This document shows positions 50,648 to 60,444 of a stretch of DNA of 64,000 bases, in pieces (positions within the stretch are counted from its first letter, which is position 1; each line of letters starts with the position of its first letter). The notes beneath the pieces are model-generated. The model had not been told where the DNA came from. It made no database searches and saw nothing but the letters and a program-made list of their open reading frames with translations. The stretch spans positions 1,116,001 through 1,180,000 of the forward strand of contig NZ_CP126267.1 in assembly GCF_001864935.2 (NCBI RefSeq), given 5' to 3'. A program made the translations under genes and the position numbers. Origin of the DNA: Curtobacterium sp. MCBA15_012 (GTDB lineage Bacteria > Actinomycetota > Actinomycetes > Actinomycetales > Microbacteriaceae).

Positions 50648-53239
50648 CTACGCCTGCTGTTCCGCCAGCTCGATCTCGGTCACCGCGAGCTCCGGGCCGT
50701 CGGTGAACGACAGGTTCTCGATGCGGCCGACGGCCGCCAGGTCGACCGCCGCGCGCTCGATGAGCACGCGCTGCTCCGGCGGAGCCGCGACGACGGCACG
50801 CGTCACGGGCGTCTTCTGGGACGCCTTGGCGGCCGTCTTCGCGCCGCGGATGCCGATGAGCGCCTGTCCGACGGCACCGAGCAGCCCGGTCGGCTCGGCC
50901 TGGGTGGGCAGTTCGGCCCGCGTCGGCCAGGAGGCGCGGTGCACGCTGGTGTCGTGGGTCCAGGCCCACACCTCCTCGGTCGCGAACGGGAGGAACGGTG
51001 CCAGCAGACGGAGCAGCGCGTCGATCGCGGCGCGCAGCGCCAGGACCGCGCTCGCCTGGGTCTCGTGCGTCGCGTCGGCCGCGGTGCCGTAGGCACGCTC
51101 CTTCACGAGCTCGAGGTAGTCGTCGCAGAAGGTCCAGAAGAAGCGCTCGGTGACCTCGAGGGCCCGGGCGTGGTCGAACGCGTCGAAGGCCGCGGTGGCC
51201 TGGTCGACCACGGCGCCCAGCTCGGCCAGCACGTCGACGTCGAGCGGCTCGGTGACGCTCGTGGCGCCCTCGGGCAGCGGGAAGCCGTAGACGAACTTCG
51301 CGGCGTTGAGCACCTTGATCGCGAGACGACGGCCGACCTTGATCTGCTTCGGGTTCTGCGGGTCGAAGGCCGCGTCGGTGCCGAGCTTGGAGGAGGCGGC
51401 CCAGTAGCGGACCGCGTCGGCGCCGTGCTGCTCGAGGATCGACAGCGGGGTGACGACGTTGCCCTTCGACTTCGACATCTTCTTGCGGTCGGGGTCGACG
51501 ATGAAGCCGGAGATGCTGGCGTGCTTCCACGGCGCGACGCCGGCCTCGAGCTGGCTGCGGAGCGCGGTCGTGAACAGCCAGGTGCGGATGATGTCCTGCG
51601 CCTGCGGGCGGACGTCGTACGGGTAGACCAGGTCGTACAGCTCCGTGTCGGTCTCCCACTTGCCCGCGAGCTGCGGCGTGAGCGACGAGGTCGCCCAGGT
51701 GTCCATCACGTCGAGCTCGCCCTGGAACCCGCCGGCCTGGCCGCGCTGGGATTCCTCGTATCCCGGGGCCGGCTCGGCCGCCGGGTCGACCGGCAGCTGG
51801 GCCTCGGTCGGGACGATCGGCTGGTCGTACACGGGGTTGCCGTCGCCGTCGAGCGGGTACCAGACCGGGATCGGCACGCCGAAGAACCGCTGGCGCGAGA
51901 TGAGCCAGTCGCCGGACAGCCCGCCGACCCAGTTGTCGTACCGGACGCGCATGAAGTCGGGGTGGAACGCGATCTCCTCGCCGCGCTTGCGGAGCGTCTC
52001 CTTGAGCTGCTCGTCGCGCGCGCCGTTCACGATGTACCACTGGCGGGTCGAGACGATCTCGAGGGGCTTGTCGCCCTTCTCGAAGAACTTCACCGGGTGG
52101 GTGATGGTCTTCACGTCGCCGACCAGTTCGCCGGACTCGGTGAGGGCGTCCACGAGGACCTTCTTCGCCGAGAACACCGTCTTGCCGGCCATCTCCGCGT
52201 AGAGCTCCTTGCCGCGGGCGCTCTCGATCCACGCCGGCTCGTCGGAGCGGACGCGGCCGTCGAAGCCGATGATCGCGCGGTTCGGCAGCTGCAGCTCGCG
52301 CCACCACACGACGTCGGTCGTGTCGCCGAAGGTGCAGACCATCGCGATGCCGGCGCCCTTGTCCTGCTGTGCGAGGTGGTGCGCGAGCACGGGGACCTCG
52401 ACGTCGAACAACGGCGAGCGGACGGTCGTGCCGAACAGGTCCTGGAAGCGCTCGTCGTCCGGGTGCGCGACGAGGGCGACGCACGCGGGCAGGAGCTCGG
52501 GGCGGGTGGTCTGGATGACGACGTCCTCGCCGCCGTCGGTGCGGTGGAACGCCAGCCCGTGGTACGCGCCGGGCATGTCCTTGTCCTCGAGCTCGGCCTG
52601 CGCGACGGCCGTGCGGAACGTGACGTCCCAGAGCGTCGGGGCGTCGGCCTGGTAGGCCTCGCCGCGCTCGAGGTTGCGGAGGAAGGCGCGCTGGGCGCTC
52701 GCGCGGGAGGTGTCGTCGATGGTGCGGTACGACTGCGTCCAGTCCACCGACAGGCCGAGCGTGCGGAAGAGGTGCTCGAACTGCTGCTCGTCCTGCACGG
52801 TCAGGCGCTCGCACAGCTCGATGAAGTTGCGACGCGAGACCGGCACCTGGTCGGCGGCCTTGCTCGACTTGCCGTCGCCGCCCTCGAACGGCGGGACGAA
52901 GGCCGGGTCGTAGGGGAGCTGCGGGTCGCAGCGGACGCCGTAGTAGTTCTGCACGCGGCGCTCGGTGGGCAGGCCGTTGTCGTCCCAGCCCATGGGGTAG
53001 AAGACGTGCTTGCCGCGCATGCGCTCGTACCGGGCCTTGAGGTCGGTGTGCGTGTACGAGAACACGTGACCGATGTGCAGCGAGCCCGAGGCGGTCGGCG
53101 GCGGGGTGTCGATCGAGTAGACGGCGTCCTTCGTGGCGCTGTCGCGGTCGAACCGGTAGGTGCCGTCCTGCTCCCAGACCGGGCCCCAGACCTGCTCGAG
53201 TCCGTCGACGGTGGGCTTCTCGGGCATGGGCTTCGACAT
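50648..53239 (-). CDS. valS: Valyl-tRNA synthetase
   Basis: An 863-residue class Ia synthetase charging tRNA-Val. The HIGH motif is in SGSLHIGHVFS and KMSKS in KKMSKSKGNV. An editing domain (CP1) lies between, with TTRPELLPACVALV. The C-terminal anticodon-binding region ends in a short coiled segment. The variant and length match the shorter actinobacterial/archaeal-like ValS. ATG at 53239 is preceded by GAGAGG. Confidence 0.97.
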   Translation of the reverse strand: MSKPMPEKPTVDGLEQVWGPVWEQDGTYRFDRDSATKDAVYSIDTPPPTASGSLHIGHVFSYTHTDLKARYERMRGKHVFYPMGWDDNGLPTERRVQNYYGVRCDPQLPYDPAFVPPFEGGDGKSSKAADQVPVSRRNFIELCERLTVQDEQQFEHLFRTLGLSVDWTQSYRTIDDTSRASAQRAFLRNLERGEAYQADAPTLWDVTFRTAVAQAELEDKDMPGAYHGLAFHRTDGGEDVVIQTTRPELLPACVALVAHPDDERFQDLFGTTVRSPLFDVEVPVLAHHLAQQDKGAGIAMVCTFGDTTDVVWWRELQLPNRAIIGFDGRVRSDEPAWIESARGKELYAEMAGKTVFSAKKVLVDALTESGELVGDVKTITHPVKFFEKGDKPLEIVSTRQWYIVNGARDEQLKETLRKRGEEIAFHPDFMRVRYDNWVGGLSGDWLISRQRFFGVPIPVWYPLDGDGNPVYDQPIVPTEAQLPVDPAAEPAPGYEESQRGQAGGFQGELDVMDTWATSSLTPQLAGKWETDTELYDLVYPYDVRPQAQDIIRTWLFTTALRSQLEAGVAPWKHASISGFIVDPDRKKMSKSKGNVVTPLSILEQHGADAVRYWAASSKLGTDAAFDPQNPKQIKVGRRLAIKVLNAAKFVYGFPLPEGATSVTEPLDVDVLAELGAVVDQATAAFDAFDHARALEVTERFFWTFCDDYLELVKERAYGTAADATHETQASAVLALRAAIDALLRLLAPFLPFATEEVWAWTHDTSVHRASWPTRAELPTQAEPTGLLGAVGQALIGIRGAKTAAKASQKTPVTRAVVAAPPEQRVLIERAAVDLAAVGRIENLSFTDGPELAVTEIELAEQQA

Positions 53240-53512
53240 GGCAGGGCCTCTCGATCGATGTGTGCGGCACCGAGTCCGTGGTGAGGTGCCTGAGTGTCCG
53301 CGCGCACTGCACGGCGGGTCGATCGTACCGGAGCGGGTCCCGGCGCTGCACCCGCCGCGGTGTGCGCGTACCACAGGGGAGGGGAGGACACGCTGGAGGG
53401 CGGCTGCTAGTCTGTCGGGGTTTGTCCGGCGAGCGTGGGTTCCGTCGGGACCGCATCGTTGCTCTCCGCCGGACGCCCGAAGGCAAGACGCAGCACTACC
53501 GGAGGAACGAAC
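53240..53512. other. Divergent spacer valS / MHS transporter
   Basis: About 270 bp with no gene. TAGTCT at 53408-53413 is a likely -10 for the transporter, giving a leader of about 90 bases. No T-box motif is visible before valS, unlike ileS. Confidence 0.55.
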
Positions 53513-55087
53513 TTGGCACCGAACGATGCACATCCGCACGGCGACCGGCCGTTGCGCACGAAGGCCGCCGCGAAGCGCGCACGCCGCAAGCTGACCGAGG
53601 ACGACGTCACCGTCGTCGAGGAGTCGCTGCTCAAGCGCGCGGTCGCCGCCGCCGCGCTCGGCAACGCCATGGAGTGGTTCGACTTCGGTATCTTCGCGTA
53701 CCTCACGGTCACGATCTCGAAGGTGTTCCTGCCCGAGGGCGACCCGACCTCGAACCTCGTGGCGACGTTCGGCTTCTTCGCCGCAGCGTTCATCGTCCGC
53801 CCGATCGGCGGCGCCGTCTTCGGCCCGATCGGTGACAGGATCGGCCGCCAGAAGGTCCTCGCGCTGACGATGATCCTGATGGCCGCCGGCACGCTCATGA
53901 TCGGCCTCATCCCGTCGTACTCGACGATCGGCTTCTGGGCCCCGGTCCTGCTGCTCGTCGCACGCTTCGTGCAGGGCTTCTCGACGGGTGGCGAGTACGG
54001 CGGCGCCGCGACCTTCATCGCCGAGTACTCGCCCGACAAGCGCCGCGGGTTCATGGGCTCGTGGCTCGAGTTCGGCACGCTGGCCGGCTACGTGCTCGGC
54101 GCGTCGATCGTCACCGTGCTGCAGTACGCGATGCCCGAGGACGCGCTCCTCAGCTGGGGCTGGCGCATCCCGTTCATCGTCGCCGGTCCGCTCGGCCTGA
54201 TCGGGCTGTACCTGCGCCTCAAGCTCGAGGAGACCCCGGCCTTCCAGAAGCAGCAGGAGCAGGCCGCCGAGCGCGAGTCGCAGAAGACCCCGTTCCTCAA
54301 GCTGTTCGCCGAGAACTGGCGCTCGCTCATCGTCTGCATCGGCCTCGTGCTGGTCTTCAACGTGACCGACTACATGCTGCTGTCGTACATGCCGACGTAC
54401 CTCGAGACGAACCTCGGCCAGAACGCCACGTTCGGCCTGATCCTCATCGTCATCGTGATGATCCTGATGATGGTCGTCATCACGTTCGGCGGGCGGCTGT
54501 CCGACAAGTTCGGCCGTCGTCCGGTCCTGGCCGCGGGCTGCATCGGCTTCATCGTGCTGTCCTGGCCGGCCCTCAAGCTCGTCCAGACCGGCACGGGTGT
54601 CGGCGTCTTCACGGGCCTGCTGCTGCTCGGCCTGGTCCTGGTGACCTTCACCTCGACCATGCCGTCGACGCTCCCGGCGCTGTTCCCGACGATCATCCGG
54701 TACGGCGCCCTCGCGATCGCGTTCAACGTGTCCGTCTCGCTGTTCGGCGGCACCACGCCCCTCGCGACGCAGGCGCTCATCGCGGGCGCCAAGGACGCCG
54801 GCCTGTCGTGGGCCGAGGACATCCCCGCGTTCTACCTCATGCTCGCCGCGGTGATCGGCCTCGTCGCCGTGTACTTCACCAAGGAGACCGCCGCGACGCC
54901 GCTCATGGGCTCGGGCCCGACGGTCGCGCACGAGGACGAGATCGCCGACGTCATCAAGGACTACAACGACCCGACCTCGGAGCTCGCGCAGTCCGACTGG
55001 GCGAAGGACTTCTCGACGAGCGAGATCCCGATCATCTCGGGTGACGCCCCGACGGCGGGCCAGGACAAGGAGCCGACGGGCGCGTAG
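53513..55087 (+). CDS. MHS-family MFS transporter (ProP-like)
   Basis: A 524-residue transporter with twelve membrane segments. AAALGNAMEWFDFGIFAYL and the GDRIGRQKVL motif A are typical of the metabolite:H+ symporter family that contains ProP; RFVQGFSTGGEYGGAATFIAEY is the second hallmark. A compatible solute such as betaine/proline is a guess from the family. A cytoplasmic N-terminus of ~50 residues and an acidic tail are present. Start is TTG at 53513 after GGAGG with an 8-base gap. Confidence 0.9.
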   Translation: MAPNDAHPHGDRPLRTKAAAKRARRKLTEDDVTVVEESLLKRAVAAAALGNAMEWFDFGIFAYLTVTISKVFLPEGDPTSNLVATFGFFAAAFIVRPIGGAVFGPIGDRIGRQKVLALTMILMAAGTLMIGLIPSYSTIGFWAPVLLLVARFVQGFSTGGEYGGAATFIAEYSPDKRRGFMGSWLEFGTLAGYVLGASIVTVLQYAMPEDALLSWGWRIPFIVAGPLGLIGLYLRLKLEETPAFQKQQEQAAERESQKTPFLKLFAENWRSLIVCIGLVLVFNVTDYMLLSYMPTYLETNLGQNATFGLILIVIVMILMMVVITFGGRLSDKFGRRPVLAAGCIGFIVLSWPALKLVQTGTGVGVFTGLLLLGLVLVTFTSTMPSTLPALFPTIIRYGALAIAFNVSVSLFGGTTPLATQALIAGAKDAGLSWAEDIPAFYLMLAAVIGLVAVYFTKETAATPLMGSGPTVAHEDEIADVIKDYNDPTSELAQSDWAKDFSTSEIPIISGDAPTAGQDKEPTGA

Positions 55088-55100
55088 GCACGTCACCATC

Positions 55101-55149
55101 CGGCCGGGAGGCGCGGTGCGGGTCCGTCCCGCACCGCGCCTCCCGGCCG
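55101..55149. terminator. GGGAGGCGCG-family hairpin
   Basis: A 22-bp perfect stem (55101-55122 with 55128-55149) and five-base loop, between the convergent transporter and ABC genes. Left arm begins CGGCCGGGAGGCGCGGTGC. Confidence 0.9.
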
Positions 55150-55232
55150 TCGTGGCGCCCGGTCCGTGGTGGCGCCGCGCCACCGGTGGCGCCGGACGCG
55201 GACGCGGCTGCGGCCGTGCCCGCGTCCGCCGG

Positions 55233-56837
55233 TCAGGCGGGGCCGGCGGCGAGCCGCTCGGCGGCGCGCAGCAGCCGCACGGTCTCGGGGTGCTCCGGTG
55301 CGTCGAACACCCGGGCCGCGGGGCCGTGCTCGACCACGCGCCCCCGGTGCACGACGAGCACCTCGTCGGCCGTCCGTCGCACGGCGCGCAGGTCGTGCGA
55401 CACGAACACCATCGCCACGCCGGTCGCGTCCCGGAGCCGTTCGAGCAGCGTCAGGACCGCGTCCTGCACGGTCGCGTCGAGGGCGGTCACGGGCTCGTCG
55501 AGCACGACCACCTCGGGTTCGGTCGCGAGCGCTCGTGCGATCGCCAGGCGCTGCCGTTGTCCGCCCGACAGGGTGCGGGGGGAGCGCGGTCGGAGCGCCG
55601 GGTCGAGCCCGACCTGCCGGAGCGCGTCGTCCACCCGGTCGGCGAGCGGACCGCGCGCGCGGCGCTCCCGGCCGTCGGACAGTGCGTCGGCGAGCACGCG
55701 CTCGACGGTCCAGCGCTCGTCGAAGGTGGCGCCCGGGTCCTGCACGACGGCCGCCACCCGGTGTCGTCGTGCCCGGCGGTCGCGTTCCGGCAGCGGTGCC
55801 CACGCGCCGCCGTCGAGCGTGACCGTCCCGGCGTCGGGGTCCTCGAGTCCGAGCAGCATCCGCGCGATCGTCGTCTTGCCCGAGCCCGAGGCGCCGATCA
55901 CCCCGAGCACGCGGCCGGGCCGCACCGCGAGGGAGACGTCGTCGACGGCGGGCACCCCGGCGAAGGTGCGGCACAGGCCGTCCGCGGCGAGCAGGGCGGG
56001 TGCGTCCGCGTCGGCCGACCGGTCGCGGGTGCCCGAGGCCGCCCGGTCGTCGGGGCGGGCGGTCCGCTCGACGCCGGCGCGGGCGGCCCGGACGAGCGCC
56101 CGGGTCGCCGGGTGCCCGGGCACGGCGAACACCCGCTCGACCGGCCCCTGTTCGACGACCGTGCCCCCGTCGACGACGACGACGCGGTCCGCCCACCCGG
56201 CGACGAGCCCGAGGTCGTGCGTGATGACGAGCAGTCCGGCCCCGCGCTCCTGCGCCGCCCGGAGCTGCTCCATCACGGTGACCGCGACGGCCGCGTCGAG
56301 TGCCGTGGTCGGTTCGTCCGCCACGACGAGGGCGGGGGAGGCGACGGTCGCCGCGGCGATGAGCGCACGCTGGCGCATCCCGCCGGACAGCGTGTCGGCC
56401 AGTCGTCCGTCGGTCGCGAGGTCCGGGTCGAGGCCGACCGCGGTCAGCGCAGCGCGGACGGCGTCGACCCGTTCCGCAGCGGTCGTCCGGGTGTGCAGCC
56501 GCAGGGCGTCGGCGACCTCGCGGCCGACCGGTCGGAGCGGGTCGAGGGCACCGAGCGCCTCCTGGCCGACGTAGCCGACGAGGGCGCCGCGCACCGACCG
56601 CCACCGCCGCTCGGACAGTCCGCGGACGTCGCGCCCGTCGAGCCGGAGGGCCGCGGCGTCGACCGTGAGCCCGGCGGCCGAGAGCCCGAGCACGGCCCGC
56701 GCGGTCAGGGTCTTGCCGGAACCGGACGCGCCGACGAGGGCGACGCACTCGCCGGGCTCGACCGTGAACGACACGTCGTGCACGAGGGTCGTGTCCCCGG
56801 CCCGGACGGTCAGGCCCTCGACCTGCAGCACGCTCAC
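55233..56837 (-). CDS. ABC transporter ATP-binding protein, two fused ATPase domains (peptide type)
   Basis: A 534-residue double ATPase equivalent to DppD-DppF in one chain. Domain 1: GASGSGKTLTAR near residue 35, LSGGMRQRALIA and VVADEPTTALD. Domain 2: GASGSGKTTIARM near residue 315, LSGGQRQRLAIA and VVLDEPVTALD. It energises the two permeases encoded upstream. GTG at 56837 overlaps the permease stop (GTGA). Confidence 0.92.
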   Translation of the reverse strand: MSVLQVEGLTVRAGDTTLVHDVSFTVEPGECVALVGASGSGKTLTARAVLGLSAAGLTVDAAALRLDGRDVRGLSERRWRSVRGALVGYVGQEALGALDPLRPVGREVADALRLHTRTTAAERVDAVRAALTAVGLDPDLATDGRLADTLSGGMRQRALIAAATVASPALVVADEPTTALDAAVAVTVMEQLRAAQERGAGLLVITHDLGLVAGWADRVVVVDGGTVVEQGPVERVFAVPGHPATRALVRAARAGVERTARPDDRAASGTRDRSADADAPALLAADGLCRTFAGVPAVDDVSLAVRPGRVLGVIGASGSGKTTIARMLLGLEDPDAGTVTLDGGAWAPLPERDRRARRHRVAAVVQDPGATFDERWTVERVLADALSDGRERRARGPLADRVDDALRQVGLDPALRPRSPRTLSGGQRQRLAIARALATEPEVVVLDEPVTALDATVQDAVLTLLERLRDATGVAMVFVSHDLRAVRRTADEVLVVHRGRVVEHGPAARVFDAPEHPETVRLLRAAERLAAGPA

Positions 56838-57715
56838 CGCACGGCTCCGCTCCGTCGCACCGCGCGTCCGAGCACCGTGACCGAGGTGGCGAGCACGACG
56901 ATCGCCAGACCGGGGAACGTGCTCGTCCACGGCGCGGTGAGCAGGTAGGTCCGACCGTCGGCGAGCATCGCGCCCCACTCGGGTGCGGGCGGCGGGGTGC
57001 CGACGCCGAGGTAGCTCAGCGCGGAGGCCCACACCACGGCCTGTCCGACGCCGAGCGTGGCGACGGCGACGACCGGCCAGAGCGCGGCGGGCAGGACGTG
57101 GCGGACGGTGATCAGCGCGGGTCGGCGGCCCTGCAGCACCGCGGTCTCGACGACCTGCGACCGCCGGGCCGTCCGGACGAGCCCGCGGACGATCCGGGCG
57201 TACCCGGGTGCGGTCGCGAAGCCGACGGCGAGCGTCGCCGGGACCGGCCCGGGTCCCGTGACCGCGATCACGACGAGGGCGACGAGGAGCAGCGGCAGCG
57301 CGAACGCCACCTCGGTGACCCGCCCGACGACGGCGTCGACCACCCGGCCGCCCAGGCCCGCCGCGGTGCCGAGCACCACGCCGACCGCGCCGCCGACCAG
57401 GGTGGCCAGGACACCGACGACGAGCGACGCCCGCGTGCCCGCGACGACCCGACCGAGGACGTCCCGCCCGGACTCGTCCGTGCCGAACGGGTGCGTCCAC
57501 GACGGCGCCTGCAGCGCCACCTCCGGGTGCACGGCGAGCGGGTCGCCGCCGCCGAGCAGCGCCGGCCACGCCGCCGCGACGACCGCCAGCAGCACCACCG
57601 CCGCGGCGGCCGTGCCGACCGGTCCGAGCGTCCCCCCACGAGATCGCTCGGACCGGCGGACACGGCCGCCGTCACGGGTGTCGGCCGGGAGGCGCGGGTC
57701 GACGATGCCGCTCAC
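56834..57715 (-). CDS. ABC transporter permease (DppC-like)
   Basis: A 293-residue membrane protein with an N-terminal cytoplasmic stretch, one leading helix and five more segments. The EAA-type coupling loop is in VETAVLQGRRPALITVRHVLP. HPFGTDESGRDVLGRVVAG is the standard opening of the transmembrane domain in peptide/nickel permeases. The first residues (PRLPADTRDGG) are encoded by a half-copy of the GGGAGGCGCG repeat. GTG at 57715 overlaps the previous stop. Confidence 0.9.
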   Translation of the reverse strand: MSGIVDPRLPADTRDGGRVRRSERSRGGTLGPVGTAAAAVVLLAVVAAAWPALLGGGDPLAVHPEVALQAPSWTHPFGTDESGRDVLGRVVAGTRASLVVGVLATLVGGAVGVVLGTAAGLGGRVVDAVVGRVTEVAFALPLLLVALVVIAVTGPGPVPATLAVGFATAPGYARIVRGLVRTARRSQVVETAVLQGRRPALITVRHVLPAALWPVVAVATLGVGQAVVWASALSYLGVGTPPPAPEWGAMLADGRTYLLTAPWTSTFPGLAIVVLATSVTVLGRAVRRSGAVR

Positions 57716-58788
57716 CGTGCGCCCGCCCCGGTGTGCGTCGGGCGCGGTGCGCCGCGACGGCGGCCCGCCCGGGACCGTTCCGCCGTCCCGCCCCGGGGAT
57801 CGACGACCCGCTCGACGAGGTCGGCCACGGCGAGCACGACGACGTAGGCCGCCGCGGACACGAGGGCGATCCCGGTCACGAGCGGCATGTCGCGCTGGGT
57901 CACGGCACCGACGAGGGCGCGTCCGACGCCCGGGAGCGCGAACACCGACTCGACGACGACCGCGCCCGACACGAGCGAGCCGAACGCCCACGCGGACAGG
58001 GCGATGCCGGGCAGGGCCGCGTGCCGGAGCAGGTGGCGGCCGAACAGGCCCGCGGGCGACTCGCCGCGACCGCGCGCCGCGAGGGCGAACGCGGAGCGCT
58101 GGGCGTCGACGACCCCGTCGCGCACCGTCTCGGCCAGGTAGCCGGCGACGGGCACCGCGACGGTCAGCACCGGCAGCACCCAGCCGGCGAGGGTGCCGTC
58201 CGACACCGCCGGCACCCACCCGAGACCGCTCGCGAAGACCACGATGAGCACGCTGCCGAGCCAGAAGTGCGGCACGACGCTCGCCGTCACGGTGATCGCG
58301 CCGGTGAGCGCCGCGGCGACCCGTCCGCGCTGCGTCGACCACCAGGCCGCACCGATCGCGAGGACCCAGGCGACGACGAGTCCCGCGACCGCCAGGGTCA
58401 GGGTGACCGGCAGCTGCTGCGCGAGCAGCCCCGCCACGGGCGTGCGGAACGCGTACGAGTCCCCGAGGTGCCCGGTCGCGAGCCGGCCGAGGAACACCGC
58501 GTACTGCACGAGCACGGGCTGGTCGAGACCGTAGTCCTGGCGGACCCGGGCGACGGCCTCGGCCGAGGCCTGCGAGCCCGGACCGCCGAGGATCGCCAGT
58601 GCCGGGTCACCCGGGATCAGCCGGATCGCCACGAAGACGATCGTCGCGACGGCCCAGAGCACCCCGACACCGCCGGCCGCGCGACGGAGTCCCCACAGCG
58701 ACCAACCCGACCACCCGGCGGGCAGCCCGCCGCGCTCCCGACGCGGGACGGGCCTCCCGGCCGCTGACCGCGTCAGCGGTCGATCCAC
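57712..58788 (-). CDS. ABC transporter permease (DppB-like)
   Basis: A 358-residue membrane protein with six segments. FVAIRLIPGDPALAILGG and DYGLDQPVLVQY are the usual DppB/OppB N-terminal features; VVESVFALPGVGRALVGAVTQRDMPLV is the C-terminal signature. The GTG at 58788 lies inside the 3' end of the binding-protein gene (16-base overlap), an unusual but plausible coupling. The C-terminus is long and basic. Confidence 0.88.
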   Translation of the reverse strand: MDRPLTRSAAGRPVPRRERGGLPAGWSGWSLWGLRRAAGGVGVLWAVATIVFVAIRLIPGDPALAILGGPGSQASAEAVARVRQDYGLDQPVLVQYAVFLGRLATGHLGDSYAFRTPVAGLLAQQLPVTLTLAVAGLVVAWVLAIGAAWWSTQRGRVAAALTGAITVTASVVPHFWLGSVLIVVFASGLGWVPAVSDGTLAGWVLPVLTVAVPVAGYLAETVRDGVVDAQRSAFALAARGRGESPAGLFGRHLLRHAALPGIALSAWAFGSLVSGAVVVESVFALPGVGRALVGAVTQRDMPLVTGIALVSAAAYVVVLAVADLVERVVDPRGGTAERSRAGRRRGAPRPTHTGAGAR

Positions 58789-60413
58789 GCGGTGCCGAAC
58801 CACGGCGTCGAGACGGCCGTGGTGCGGATGCCGTGCACCGCGGAGCGGTACAGGAAGTGGTTCTGCTGGTCGTACAGGGGCAGCACCGTGCCGCTCGCGA
58901 GGATGCGCCGCTGTGCCTGCTCGTAGAGCTTGCCGCGCTCCGCGGTGTCCGACGTCCGTGCGGCCTGCTCGACGAGTCGGTCGACCTCGGGGTCGTCGAG
59001 CTGCGCGAGGTTCGCGAAGTAGCCGGACGGTGCCGGTTCGATGCTCGCGCTGTCGTACAGGATGCGGAGGACGTCCGCGCCGACCTTCGTGTACGGGGCG
59101 CTGACCACGTCGTACTGGTTCCCCGCGAGGGCCGCGTACCAGCTGGACAGGTCGAGCTCCTCGATCCGGACGTCGAACCCGACGGCCTTCTCGGACGCCT
59201 GGACCTGCTGGAACAGGCTGCGCTCGGCCGGGACCGACTGGTTCGTCGACACCGGGAAGGTGACGGTGAGGCGCTGTCCGTCCTTCTCGCGCACGCCGTC
59301 GCTGCCGACCTTCCAGCCGGCCTCGTCGAGGAGCTCCTTCGCCTTCGTCGGCGAGTACCGGAACAGGCTCGGGTCGGAGGAGGCGTACGGCTCGACGCTG
59401 GACAGCACCGAGTACGAGCGCTCCGCGGTGCCGAGGAACAGGCTGCGCAGGCCCGGGTCGAGCTGGGCGCCCGCGATGAACGCCTTGCGGACGGCCTCGT
59501 CGCGGAAGACGCCGTGGCCGGAGTTCAGCTCGAGACGGTTCGACGCGCCGGGGCGCGGGGCGTCGAGGTCGCGGATCGCGCCCTTCGCCGAGGCGGCCTT
59601 CAGCTGGTCCGGCTGGGCGTTGTCGACCACGTCGACCTGCCCGGACTGCAGCGCGGCGTAGCGCGAGGTCGAGTCGGGCAGGAAGCGCCACGTGATGCCG
59701 TCGAGGCGCGGCTTCGTCGAGCCGGTCAGCGGCGTGTACCGGTCGTTCTTCCGCAGGGTGACCCGGTCGCCGTGCTGCCACGCCGTGACGGCGAACGGGC
59801 CGGTGCCGACCGGCGACTCGCAGTTCGTCGCCTGCGGACGCTGCAGGGCCTTCGGCGACTCCATGCCGACCCACGGCTGCGCGAAGGACTCGAGCAGCGC
59901 GCTGTCCGGCCGGCTCAGGGTGAGCGTGACCGTGTGGTCGTCGGTCGCGGTGGCCTTCGTGATCGACTGCAGCGCCAGGTAGCCGGTGCTCGACGCGGTC
60001 GCCGGGTCCTGCACGTGCTCGATGTTGGCGACGACCGCCGCCGCGTCGAACGGCGTGCCGTCGGAGAACGTGACGTCGTCGCGCAGGTCGAACGTCATCG
60101 TCGTGCCGTCGTCGCTCGTGGTCCACGACCGGGCGAGGGCCGGGACGGGCCTGCCGTCGTCGAGCGCGGTGAGCCCCTCGACGAACTGCGTCGACAGCAG
60201 GGCCTGCGGGTAGTTGCCACCGACGTGCGGGTCGAGGCAGGTCGGCTCGGCGTCGCCGGACGCGTACGTCAGGGTCCCGCCGGTCTGCGGCGTGCTGGCC
60301 GAGGTCGCCGCGCCGCCGCCGGTGCAGGCGGTCAGGGCGAGGAGGAGGGCGGCGGCTCCCGCGAGGCTGCTCGTGGCGCGCAGACGGGTTTTCTGTACTC
60401 GGTCCAAGATCAT
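58773..60413 (-). CDS. ABC transporter substrate-binding lipoprotein (family 5)
   Basis: A 546-residue lipoprotein. The signal peptide ends with the lipobox LTAC at residues 27-30. The mature part is an SBP family 5 protein (GGTLTYASGDAEPTCLDPHVGG; DDVTFSDGTPFDAAAVVANIEHV; SPVGTGPFAVTAW). Ligand may be a peptide, nickel chelate or similar. ATG at 60413; TAGACT lies nine bases upstream. It is first in the four-gene transporter operon, with a TetR gene divergent at 60445. Confidence 0.93.
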   Translation of the reverse strand: MILDRVQKTRLRATSSLAGAAALLLALTACTGGGAATSASTPQTGGTLTYASGDAEPTCLDPHVGGNYPQALLSTQFVEGLTALDDGRPVPALARSWTTSDDGTTMTFDLRDDVTFSDGTPFDAAAVVANIEHVQDPATASSTGYLALQSITKATATDDHTVTLTLSRPDSALLESFAQPWVGMESPKALQRPQATNCESPVGTGPFAVTAWQHGDRVTLRKNDRYTPLTGSTKPRLDGITWRFLPDSTSRYAALQSGQVDVVDNAQPDQLKAASAKGAIRDLDAPRPGASNRLELNSGHGVFRDEAVRKAFIAGAQLDPGLRSLFLGTAERSYSVLSSVEPYASSDPSLFRYSPTKAKELLDEAGWKVGSDGVREKDGQRLTVTFPVSTNQSVPAERSLFQQVQASEKAVGFDVRIEELDLSSWYAALAGNQYDVVSAPYTKVGADVLRILYDSASIEPAPSGYFANLAQLDDPEVDRLVEQAARTSDTAERGKLYEQAQRRILASGTVLPLYDQQNHFLYRSAVHGIRTTAVSTPWFGTAWIDR

Positions 60414-60444
60414 GGCTGCCCGAGTCTAGCGGTTGAATGAGCGC

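Noticed and set aside
50567..53284. Large open frame opposite valS
   Set aside because: Shadow frame; the minus strand has the HIGH and KMSKS motifs.
53240..53512. A T-box before valS
   Set aside because: No T-box (TGGTACCGCG) or stem I motif is visible on the minus strand, in contrast to the clear one before ileS.
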